Source: Cyprinodon diabolis (Eukaryota; Chordata; Actinopteri; Cyprinodontiformes; Cyprinodontidae). From it: DNA of 64,000 bases. Below the pieces are notes generated by a model. The model worked only from the letters and a program-made list of their open reading frames with translations, made no database searches and was not told where the DNA came from. A program made the translations under genes and the position numbers. The stretch is from assembly GCA_030533445.1 (NCBI GenBank), contig CM060080.1:7577717-7641716 (forward strand), written 5' to 3'. This document shows positions 45,426 through 55,499 of this stretch, piece after piece. Numbering within the stretch: the stretch's first letter is position 1; the number at the start of each line of letters is the position of its first letter.

Positions 45426-45892
45426 GAAAATCTACCTGTAGATATGAATTTCTTCGAATAACTATGTGGATTCAAATATTTTAAAATATGTTCAACTTCT
45501 ATGGGGAAACATTCAATTTGGTTTTCCTCTGCAAAGTGAAATGTAAAAATGTGAAAATAGAATATCAATCCACCTGTATATAAGCCATCCTGATTGTACA
45601 TATGTCACCTCAAATCTCTGTTGTACTCCCTTGTATTTTTTATTTCTTATTTTTATTTTTTTTTTCATTGCGTGTGATACATGTACACTTGCACCTTAAT
45701 TCTTATTCTTATCTTGATATACTGTATATACAGTGCTTGCTTGTTTATTCTTAATGCACCTTGTCCTCCTTGTTTGCACCTTCTTTAATTACTATGCCAA
45801 TATGTGACCAGTGAATTTCTCCGCTGTGGGATCAATAAAGCTCATCTAATCTAATCTATCATAATTATGCCCTTGTATCTCATAATTATGAC

Positions 45893-46274
45893 TAGTGTTG
45901 CACAGATACCGATACCAGTATCGGATGGGGCCCCAATCCAGCACTAAGATGGTGGTATCGGTATCGGCGAGTACCAACAAATAAGGCACTAATACCATTT
46001 TGAGATCCAAAAGGTTATTCAACTATTGTCACCTATGCCAAGTAGGCAATAAAAAGTTCTACAGGATTCACTTTGTATTAGTCTTTTTCCTGCTTCACAA
46101 AGGTAGGCAGCAGCTTGACAAAGCCATGATGGCAATTATTTTACATCCAAGTAGTATGCAGTTCTTCATATATACACACACACATCAATTTCAGACAGAT
46201 GGTATCGGTATCGGCCGATACTGCACAGCCGGGTATCGGTATCAGGGCCAAAAAATGGCATCAGCGCAAGACTA
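45893..46274 (+). mobile_element. Small DNA element with TATCGG repeats inside an ATTATGAC repeat
   Basis: The tips are TAGTGTTGC and GCAAGACTA. Both arms are rich in ACCGATACC / GGTATCGGTATCGG, a known look of a fish non-autonomous DNA family. It is inserted in a degenerate tandem repeat of TCATAATTATGACTTT (45870-45892 and 46275-46345). There is no coding capacity. Confidence 0.65.
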
Positions 46275-46649
46275 ATTATGACTTTCAAAGACGAAATTAT
46301 GACTTTGTAACTCAAAATTATGACTTTAGATCTCATAATTATGACTCTCTATTTGGCATTTTTTACTTTCATGTCGCAGAAACAGGGTTCCATACTTTAA
46401 ATCTCTTAACTATCTTATCAAAAAGTTCCGCTGCATAACTTCAAATGTAAATGTAATTCAAATGTAATTATTTATGTAATTAATTCTATACAGATGCATC
46501 AACAGCAAATGAAATAGTAGGAGTGGCATTATAGTAGTACTAGGATTTCAAGTATAGAGTGGATAACAAATCCATTATGGTTTGTCTGTTTACACCGGAT
46601 AATTTTTGGCAGTTTTGTTGTAGTTTAGTGGGTGGAGGACATTAAACAC

Positions 46650-47300
46650 TTAAAAACAATTATTTGCTAAGATTCAAGCGCCATATTGAAGATTTTGAAA
46701 CTCAATCATTCAGACAGCAGACCAGATATGCTATTAGAAATTTGGCTGACATAATTCAAATTATAAAAGATTGGTTTAACAGTGGTATTTATATGGATAC
46801 CAGCCCATACTGGATTGAAAGGAAACAAAAGGGCAGATAGGATGGTTAAAATTGCAATTCAGTTCCCTATAGATTTGATAGTGCATATCTGTAAATCGAG
46901 ATCAAAGAGTATTATCAAACAAATTGAAGAACGAATGGTAGAAACGAATGGATAGAGAGAGTAAAGGGAAATGGTTTTATAGGATCAAAAAGTCAGTTAG
47001 GGAAATAAAAGATGGGAGAATGAACAGTAAGGAAGAAAGGGTGATAACAAGGTTAAGATTTGGACACACTAAAGAGTTCACCTTTTAAGATGCAAAAACA
47101 TACTAAATGAAAATGTGATAAGGGTGAGGAAAACTAAATAGAACATGTTATTTTAGATTTTCAAAAGTGTCAAATAGAAATAAATTACACAAGGAAAGAA
47201 TTTAAGAAGATTAAGGAAATGTTTAGTATAATAGATTTAAAAGAAATGTATGAAGCATACAGATATTACTGTATGAAAATTTTGACCATAATAATTATAT
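46650..47300 (+). pseudogene. LINE relic: RNase H domain and C-terminal Cys motif
   Basis: A single frame from 46650 reads LKTIIC, stop, DSSAILKILKLNHSDSRPDM, LLEI, then after two more stops VVFIWIPAHTGLKGNKRAD and RMVKIA. This is the RNase H core of I-like non-LTR retrotransposons (DS...SRPD...WIPAHTG.GN..AD). Downstream, in shifting frames, come LRFGHT, FKMQKH, CD..GE and IEHVI, which match the segment that follows RNase H in these elements. Several stops and frameshifts show a long-dead copy. The reverse transcriptase lies outside or is lost. Confidence 0.75.
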
Positions 47301-47485
47301 CATTAATTATAAATTGTATTCGTTTATGTTGGGCAATAATTTCAAATTTCATTGTGGACAGAGAGAGAAAAGTTATGTTTTAGGATTTATAGAGTAACCA
47401 GTTATGAACTGAGGATAAAAATGTTGGGTTTTACTACAATAAAAAAATATTCAGTTCATTTGTCTTCTTGCTCACATAGACAACT

Positions 47486-48727
47486 GCTCTGTTCGAAAAC
47501 CTAGGACGCGTCCTTAGAAGGCCAGATTCTAAGGCCGATTACGTCATAGCGTGGCGCCGAGGTCTGGTCGGATTCCAAGAGTCCTCGTTATGCTGCCTTA
47601 AAATGCTTCCTTCTTTTTGCCAGATTTGAAGGACGGGTCCGATGTATCCTCGGTGTCCTTGGATATCCCAGGATTCATTGCAAGACCAAGCAAGCCGGGA
47701 TTTGCTCCACGATCAGAGGAAAGCTTACTTGGCGCCAAACAGTGGTGAAAATTGGAAGTTCAGTTTAATATAATACAACTCTGTGAATAGTTCCGTCTGA
47801 GATTACTGAAAATAGTTGTTTTAATGGTTTTTGAGTCAGATATGTGGCGGTAATGTTTGGTTTATCTAAAGGTTTTAATCTGTTACTGTGTAAATGGGTT
47901 TGGTTGTAATTTAAGGACAGATTCTAATATATCTGCAGAGTGGGGACTATAAATCTGATAGTTTAATTTTTTTTTTATTGCTGTTTTGCACAATATGCTT
48001 AACTAAGTATATTTTGTTGTTGAATATTAGAGATTTTGCAGATATATTTTTATCCATACATTGTTTAGATTTACTTATATATTTCTAACCCTTTTATAGA
48101 ATAGAAAATCTCTTTATTGTCCCACAATGGGCAAATTTACAGCAGCAGAAAGATTATTGAAAATGTTTACACAAATGTGGACCTTAGAAAAATGTATAAG
48201 AATAACATAATAGGGAAGAAGTAAAATATAAAAAATACAATTCTGTAAAGTCTTTTAACAATATAAAACTGGAGAATAAATAACCAATATGCAGCTATGG
48301 ACATTTTTACAGGAATGGATATTTGAAAATAGCAGCAACATCAGAGATGTGCAGAATGACAGCAGCAGGTTATTTAACTGCAGGTTTCTATCATTACATT
48401 TGATTTTATTTGTTCCTGCTCCCGGTGGTTGGAACCTTTATTCCACTCTGGATTCTTGTGAGTCTTTGTTCACTTTAACTTTAAAAAAAAATAAATAAAT
48501 AAACAAACAGTTTTGAAAACTTCGGTTTTCATTCTTTTCCTGCTTGGTGTGTCAACATTCACGGTTGCTAAGCAACAGAGCATACGGCGGTAAAACCCGC
48601 CGAAGGGTAGACCTGTTCGAATTCACAGCCAAAACTCTTCCGGTCTCTTTATTTTCAAGGACTTCGAAGGATCCAGTCTAGGTAGACCGCGTCCTAGGAG
48701 GATGCAGCCCAGGTTTTCAAACAGAGC
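47486..48727. mobile_element. DNA transposon with GCTCTGTTCGAAAACCTAGG ends
   Basis: The left tip GCTCTGTTCGAAAACCTAGG is the near inverse of the right tip CCCAGGTTTTCAAACAGAGC. Just inside, GACGCGTCC-like and CGCGTCCTAGGA blocks continue the inversion. It is 1.24 kb with no transposase reading. The flanks CAACT and CCAACA do not settle the target duplication. A LINE-like tail scrap (TTTATTGTCCCACAATGGGC) lies inside near 48108. Confidence 0.65.
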
Positions 48728-49072
48728 CAACATTTGTCTACAGTGAATTTAAATCTGGAGCATATGAATTGGTCTGACGGATAAATGTCATTTAAAGTTC
48801 TGAAATTAATATTTAGGCAGAATAGCATATTTAAGATATTTGGTTCTCAATGCATGGATATAATATTTGAAGGATTCTTTTAAAAGCGAAAGTCGTTTAA
48901 TTGGATTAGGAAAGTATATATTTGTGATACTTTTCATAAGATATTTTACATTTTTGGTATATTATCAATTCTTCAATAAATTAAGTTTAGGAAATGGAAT
49001 TTTACTGAGGCACCCTTGAACTAAATAGATCACTGATTTTGGGTTGTAATTTATAATTTGTCCATATCCCTG

Positions 49073-49440
49073 AGATGGGGGCTGCTCAGTGGAACAGTGG
49101 GTCGCACTGCTGCCTTGCAGCAAGAAGGTTTTAGATTCAATTCCCAGCCCAGGGTCTTTCTGCATGCAGTTTGCATGTTTGACCTGAGCATGCGTGGGTT
49201 CTCTTGGGGTACTCCGGCTTCCTCCAACAGTCCAAAAAGATGACTGTTAGGTTAATTGGCTTCTCTACATCTTCCTTAGGTGTGGGTGTGTGTGAATGGC
49301 TGTTTGTCTCTGTGTTGCCCTGCGATGGACTGGCGACCTGTCCAGGGTGAACCCCGCCTCTCATCTGTAGACAGAAGATAGGCACCTGCACCCCCATGAC
49401 CCTGCTTAGGATAAGTGTGACAGAAAGTGGATGGATGGAT
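49073..49440 (+). mobile_element. tRNA-derived SINE
   Basis: The head contains a degenerate B-box-like GGTTTTAGATTCAATTCCC, followed by the conserved body GGGTTCTCTTGGGGTACTCC, GGCTTCCTCCAACAGTCCAA, CTGCGATGGACTGGCGACC and a GGATGGATGGATT tail. This order is a well-known fish SINE-like repeat. Confidence 0.7.
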
Positions 49441-49589
49441 TCCTGGGATAAGAATTAGGCATCATATTCATAATTTAAATCATCCAGTGTCAATAACTCT
49501 CCATTACTTCCCACTACTGTTCTGGGTGATAACATTTCTGAGGAGCTTCAACAAGAGCACCCTATCATATTTATAGTCCCCACATTACA

Positions 49590-49985
49590 AAGATATTAGA
49601 ATCTGTCCTTAAATGTCAGCCAGACCCATTTACACAGGGACAGATAGAAACTTTTTGATAAATCAAACATTACCCGCCACATATCTGACTCCATAACTAT
49701 TAAAACAAATATTGCCTTTCATTTGAGACAGAACTATTCACAGGCTTGTATTATATTAAACTGCACTTCCAATATTCACCACTGTTTGGTGCCAAGTACC
49801 TTTTTCCTCTGATCATGGAGCAACCAGCTTGCTTTGACTTGCAAAGAATCATGGGATACCCAAGGATACGTAGGATACACCGGGTCCCCTCCTTGAAAAC
49901 GAGCAAAAAGAAGGATGCATTTGTCGGCCACTTAGGAGTCTTGCCATCCCAACAGACCTTGGCGCCCCTACGATTTGGCCTTTAG
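49590..49985. repeat. Inverted partner of 47500-47960
   Basis: Blocks such as AACTATTCACAGGCTTGTAT, TTTGGTGCCAAGTACC and AAAAGAAGGATGCATTTGTC are diverged reverse complements of blocks in 47500-47960. The two arms form a large inverted pair about 1.6 kb apart. Confidence 0.65.
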
Positions 49986-49999
49986 AGCATGCAGCCCCT

Positions 50000-50115
50000 G
50001 AAATTGAACTCAGCACAATGCCCTCCAGCGCGTTCTGGGTCTTCCTCTGGGTCTCCTCCTGGTCGGATTTGACTTGCACACCTCATGAAGTAAGCGTCCA
50101 GGAGAAATCCTTACC
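50000..50115 (-). repeat. LINE C-terminal scrap (RPRGRPRTRW type)
   Basis: On the minus strand the segment GAGGAGACCCAGAGGAAGAC followed by CCAGAACGCGCTGG resembles the conserved coding tail of a common fish LINE. Only this short part is seen. Confidence 0.45.
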
Positions 50116-50331
50116 AGATGACAGTGTAGGTACCAGATCTCCTTGGGGCCTTGCTGGTGATGACATCATCATATGGCAACACACTCAGACAAACTATATT
50201 CCACCAGTTTTTTAAGAATCAAATCTCTTCTGGATTCTTAACTTATTATTACCTATTATTGCTTTTATTCTATATTTCTTCTTTTATTTTATATTTCTAT
50301 ATTGTATTTCTTGCGACCTAAAGTAAAAAAC

Positions 50332-50393
50332 AATCATGCTTAGTCTTGAAGGCAAGACTAAGCATGATTGCGTCCAGACTGAGCTCTGGACGC
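50332..50393. repeat. Two adjacent perfect hairpins
   Basis: Hairpin 1: arms 50332-50347 (AATCATGCTTAGTCTT) and 50354-50369 (its exact inverse) around a 6-base loop. Hairpin 2 follows with no gap: arms 50370-50378 (GCGTCCAGA) and 50385-50393 (TCTGGACGC) around a 6-base loop. All paired bases match. The role is unknown. Confidence 0.9.
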
Positions 50394-50399
50394 AGGTAA

Positions 50400-51120
50400 T
50401 GCAGTAAGTTTCAGTGCTTCTTCTTTTTAAGATCTGTGGGCAGAGGAGGACAATTAGAACATCTTTAAAAATTACTTTCGTACAGATTTTAGACAAAGAA
50501 ACAAAAGTTATTCTACTTCTAGAAAATTAACGGTTGTTGACACAAAGTTAAAAGTCGTGTATCTTCATACAGGTAACTGTCTGCGCTAAAATAGGCTAAT
50601 CTGTTTGCTACTGAGCACAGCTAGTCACAGCAATTCTCAGCTCTCCCCCTTTATATCATGGTCTTGCAGTTATTTCTTCACCATAAACATATTTTTTCAT
50701 TTTTTTTTATCAATCAGGTAAAACTGCGGTCAGACATGCAAACACTACAGATGCTCCTGACTCGGCCCACAGGTGCTGCGTTATGTCATCATTGTCTGGG
50801 CAACCACAATGTTTTATGTCATTGGGGTAACATTCAGCCACTCGTATAGTTTAACATCACTAGCATGCGCAGGGCCCCAACAGATCTGGTACCTACACCA
50901 GAGCCACCTCCACTTTCTCCACTTGATGTGGCGAAGCAGCAGCTCTAGTCTGAGTCCCCCCATGAATGACTGAGGGAGGGCCCAGGCACACACATCCTGA
51001 CAGTGAGTGGCCTATCCTGATGGTTTCACCGAGCACTGCGTCAGCAGAAACAGCCACTTTGAGCCTTTTAATAGAAAAGACAGGGATGTATTTTTCCCCC
51101 TCTCAATTGACAGAAAGCTG
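50400..51120. other. Unassigned stretch
   Basis: No gene or named element. The part 50700-51080 is less AT-rich and may be a repeat I do not recognise. Confidence 0.35.
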
Positions 51121-51134
51121 GAGGTGTGGCCTTG

Positions 51135-52500
51135 TCAAAATATTTGCATATTGTGAAAAAGTTCATTATTTTCCATCATATTTTAGATTCATTGAAAACT
51201 AACTGAAATATTTCAGGAAAAACCCAAATTCCTAGCTCACAAAATTAACATATCATGAAAAAGGTCTCTAAACAAGCTATCCACCTAATCATCTGAATCA
51301 ACAAATTAACTCTTAACACCTGCAAAAGATTCCTGAGGCCTTTAACACTCCTAGCCTGACTCATCGCTCAAAACCCCAATCATGGGTAAGACTGCCGACC
51401 TGACTGCTGTCCAGAAGGCCATCATTGACAGCCTCAAGCAAGAGGGTATGACACAGAAAGATATTTCTGAACGTATAGGCTGTTCCCAGAGCGCTGTATC
51501 AAGGCACCTCAGTGGGATGTCTTTAGGAAGGAAAAAGTGTGGCAGAAAATGCTGCACAACGAGAAGAGGTGACCACACCCTGAGAAAGATTGTTGAGAAG
51601 GGCCGATTCCAGACCTCGGGGGACCTGCAGAAGCAGTGGACTGAGTCTTGAGTAGAAAAATCCAGAGCCACCGTGCACAGGTGTGTGCAGGAAATGTGCT
51701 ACAGGTGCCGCATTCCCCAGGTCAAGCCACTTTAGAAACAGAAGCAGCGGCAAAGTTGCCTGACCTGGGCTGCAGAGAAGCAGCACTGGACTGTTGCTCA
51801 TTTTTGCATGTAATTTGGAAATCAAGTTGCCAGAGTCTGGAGGAAATGCCAAAATGCCAGAAGTCCAGTGTCAAGTCAATGATGGTCTGGGGTGCCATGT
51901 CAGCTAATGGTGTTGGTCCAATGTGTTTTATCAAGGGCAGGGTCAATGCAGCTAGCTATCATGAAGATTTCATTTTTCAGCAAGACCTGGAACCTGCTCA
52001 CAGTGCAAAAACCCTTGGTAAATGGTTTACTGACTATGGTATCCCTGTGCTCAATAGCCCTGCCAACTCTCCTGACCTGAACCCCATAGAGAATCTGTGA
52101 ATATTGTGAAGAGAAAGTTGAGAGACGCAAGATCAAACACTCTGGATGAGCTAAAGGCCGCTATGGAAGCATCATGGGCTTCCATAACAACTCACCAGTG
52201 CCACAGTCTGATCGCCTCCATGCCACGCTGCATTGAAGCAGTCATTTCTGCAAAAGGATTCCCAACGAAGTATTGAGTGCATAACTATACATAATTATTT
52301 GAAGGTTGACTTTTTTGTATTAAGAAAACTTTTCTTTTATTGGTCGGATGAAATATACAAATTTTGTGAGTTAGGAATTTTGGGTTTTCAAGAGCTGTAT
52401 GCCAAAATCATCCATGTGAAGACAATAAATGACCTGAAATATTTCAGTTAATGTGCAATGAATCTAAAATATATTAATGTTAGTTTGAAAAGTTTTTGAA
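51135..52500 (+). mobile_element. Degenerate Tc1/mariner element 3
   Basis: The left arm (AACTGAAATATTTCAGGAAA, CCTAGCTCACAAAATTAACA) and the right arm (GACCTGAAATATTTCAGTTA, TTTTGTGAGTTAGGAATTTT) are imperfect inverted repeats around a broken transposase. The exact tips are not resolved. Confidence 0.8.
51382..52275 (+). pseudogene. Broken Tc1 transposase
   Basis: The reading starts MGKTADLTAVQKAIIDSL, similar to the intact transposase at 11189. It meets a stop after 89 codons, then changes frame at least twice. A later frame reads SVKSMMVWGAMSANGVGPM, FIFQQDLEPAHSA and [11 protein letters not shown], so the second catalytic aspartate and the glutamate are recognisable; it stops again, and the end ISAKGFPTKY is in another frame. 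The first catalytic aspartate (FSDES in the intact copy) is not recognisable. It cannot encode an active enzyme. Confidence 0.9.
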
Positions 52501-52558
52501 AGTTTTTCAGCTTCTAAAGAAAGTTGAACTAACAACCCGTTTAATATTTCACCCAGAT

Positions 52559-52755
52559 CAGGGGTCTCAAACCAGTTCCAGGAAGGGCCATGTGGCTGCA
52601 GGTTTTCTTTCCAACCAAGCAATGGCACACCAGATTCTAGTCATCTCATCAAGTCATCATGTTCAGACTGCACTCAGTTGATGAGATGACTGGAGTCTGG
52701 TGTGCCACCTCTATGTTGGAAAGAAAACCTTTCTGGAACTAGTTTGAGACGCCTG
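52559..52755. mobile_element. hAT-type foldback MITE
   Basis: The tips are CAGGGGTCTCAAACCAGTTCC and GGAACTAGTTTGAGACGCCTG, with inner arms (TTCTTTCCAACC; GGTGTGCCACC against GGCACACCAG) making a long hairpin. The flanks ACCCAGAT and ATCTAGAT agree at six of eight bases, an aged 8-bp duplication. Confidence 0.8.
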
Positions 52756-52774
52756 ATCTAGATGAACTTAAGCT

Positions 52775-52875
52775 TGGAGCGGTTGCCTAGTGGTTAGGGC
52801 ATTGAGCTTCGATCCTCTGGGATCGCAACCCTCTTGAGTGTCCGCAGACACTCTGGTGCACCTCCCCAAAATTGT
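52775..52875 (+). repeat. tRNA-like SINE head (tentative)
   Basis: GGTTGCCTAGTGGTTAGGGC looks like a tRNA A-box region and CTGGGATCGCAACC like a degenerate B-box about 35 bases on. No target duplication was found. Confidence 0.35.
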
Positions 52876-53360
52876 AGGTGACCACAGACTGTGTCGCGAA
52901 TTGATCAAATCTACATCTGCTCCACACTATGCGTATTTCTTGTACCTAATGGCAGAAACTCTGGCTGTAGTGCTGTCCACAACGCTAGGCACACCTCGGA
53001 CACTATCCCAGACACTTTACAGGACGGTAGTCTGCAGCTCTGTGCGACGGTCTGTTGGTTTGCACCCAAAGCCAAAAAACACAGTGCCACGGCCAGTCTT
53101 TCAGGAACATTCAAGGGTCAACTGTGTGTCATCCGGCGTTGGATGAGGGGTTGTAGACGGTGAACAAGCTCGTCAAACCGACACATGGACACCCACAATC
53201 CTATGTAGTTCGTGATTGTCCCTCTTGCGTTGTGGCGTCAAATAACATATAGCAGACCACGCTTCAAAATTGGGCATAAATGAAAAATATCTGCGTCATA
53301 CCTGCGACAAGCTCACTGCGACACACAGCAGTGGGCTGTGGGAGGATAACCAGCCATTAA

Positions 53361-54897
53361 AGGTGCAGTAGGAGATCTTGGAAAAATGGTTCCAGCAAGC
53401 TATATTTTTGAATATACAAAGCCATCCCTCTCCCTTCAGACCACCCCACGAAACCCGCCCTTCAAAACACATGAACTCGCATGCTGTCTGCAGTGCGTCT
53501 AGAGCAGCTGAAGCGGCGTGTTGCACAGAGCTGGCAGGGAGACAGACAGCAATGATGATGCAGAGTGCTATGATAACTCCTCTGAAACAGTATATTAACG
53601 ACTAAATTAACTTAAAATGTAGCAACCTGCCGGCAAAACATGTTCGCTTTCATTATCCTGGTGCCCGCAGTTTGGAATACGTACATAAAAAAGGACTTCT
53701 GCTGCCGCAGCAAACCGCAAGGTGGTGACCAGGCCATAGGCTGCTGTTAAATGGGATTCCCAGTAACAGCGCACCGCCCATGTACCGGGGTCTGAGCAGC
53801 TTCGACAGAAATAATATTTGAAGGCAAGATGGTAATCTGGATGAACTAACTGCACAGACCATGTTTTCAGTTGGACTTTTTAACCTCAAAATAGATTCAA
53901 ACTACTTTTTACCCACTGATCACAGCTAATATATCTGCCATTGTTCCAGACAAAGAATAGACAGGGTAGCTCCGCCCAACACGCATCAGACCCACTCTTT
54001 TCCACCGCCTAGCTAGAGCAGCAAAGATGCTTCAGCCGCGCGTCAGAACTTAACTTACAGGCATCAAAAATGTGTTATGATTCTTGCCTGTCTGCCTGCT
54101 CTGCTCTCCCTGTGAGCAATCATCTCGAGCTGCTGCCTGCTGCACTGCAGTGCAATCAGCAGAATGTCTCTCACCTGTGTTCAAGCAGTTATAAGACAGC
54201 CTGTGGCAGGCAGACAGGGCCAGATAATTGCAAACCAACTAGCAAGCAGTATCCAGCACTTAAAGTTACCTGACCAAGTCTTTGCTTCACAGATTTTCCC
54301 TTTTTGCCTAGCCCTTTTTGGATTTCTCTGCCCTCTGGACTTCTGCCTCCTGCCAAGCTCCCTGTTCACTAAGCCTGAGTCTGGCTTCCTGGACCTAATT
54401 CCTGCCTCTGTGCTCCAAGCCACCCAACTGTTGGCCAACCAACAACCGTTTTAAGGAGCAATCTGCTCTATTCAAGCTGCTGAAGGGAGGACTCTTTTAA
54501 GGTTAGTGGTTTTGTTGGTTTCATGCTTTTCATTATTTGAACTCCTTCAAGCCACTAACCTAAATCTCCCTTCTTAGAAATCCCTGGCCCACGGTGGATG
54601 TGCTCCTGAAGTCCTGAGTTTTTAATAAACTGTTTAAATCCTTATTCTGTGTTCTGGCTGAAACTTTGGGTCTTCTGACAGGATCATTACAAAATGAAGT
54701 AGCAGGTGCGTTTTTGTTGCTCTTGTTGCCTTGGGTGTGAGTAGGGTGACCAGACACTCTTTTTCCCGGACATGTCCTACTTTTCATACCAAAAAAAATA
54801 CACTTCCAGACCTTCTATTTCACTGCTTGCTAAGCGGCTGTGGGGAGATCTTTAAGCCACATGGTAAATACATTAGAAAAGATTTCCTACTGCACAT
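53361..54897 (+). mobile_element. TTAA-flanked non-autonomous element, split by a solo LTR
   Basis: The left tip AGGTGCAGTAGGAGATCTT and the right tip AAGATTTCCTACTGCACAT are inverted. TTAA lies outside both (53357-53360 and 54898-54901). Removing the solo LTR (54073-54691) and its 5-bp duplication leaves about 913 bp without coding capacity. A partial relative lies at 43660-43890. The AGG tip and TTAA recall the Kolobok/T2 type. Confidence 0.82.
54073..54691 (+). mobile_element. Solo LTR with AAATG target duplication
   Basis: The 619-bp LTR begins TGTTATGATTC and ends GGATCATTACA, with an imperfect inverted tip. AAATG repeats exactly on both sides (54068-54072 and 54692-54696). A polyadenylation signal (AATAAA, about 54624) lies near the 3' end, as expected at the R region. 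No internal retroviral genes remain. Confidence 0.88.
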
Positions 54898-55086
54898 TTA
54901 ATCCCCACACTGCTCCCAAAAGGAATGGGTTAAATGCAGAGTGAGTTACATTGCTTGGTACTTGTGACAATGTAATGGCAAAGTTGATTCTTCTTTATTT
55001 GGAAGCTTGTGATGCTTTTTTCACAAAAATGTCAAAAGGGAACATCTAAAATTAGACACTGAACAGCAACAGTTTGGGAGCTTCCA

Positions 55087-55092
55087 TTTATT
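55087..55092 (-). terminator. Likely lgals3 polyadenylation signal
   Basis: AATAAA on the minus strand lies about 410 bases past the galectin stop codon, with non-repeat DNA between. Confidence 0.5.
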
Positions 55093-55499
55093 CAGTACAA
55101 GACAAATTACATCAGATTTCATCAGTAATAGAAGTAAGGTGTTATGTCAAACTACATGCAAAGAAACAGAATATGACCTGTTCATCGATTATAGATTATA
55201 CTTAAAGCAATCATCTGGAAGAAACAGAAATACCCCCCTCTGGATCTTATTGGAGATTACCACTGAATGCCTACCAATGACTTTCTAAGGGATCAAAAGC
55301 AGATATCTGGGAACATTCATCTGAATTTCTAGTAATATTCTGTCATCCTCAGCTGTAGATTGATAACTGATTTAGATCTGCCAAAGAAGCTTGTTGAACT
55401 TTAGGTTTAAGCAAATCCTTCTTAAAATCTTATTTGTCATGAACTGTTTTACTTTTTCCAATCTCTTAGTAGGTGTTTTGTAGATCAGTAGCAAAGGTG

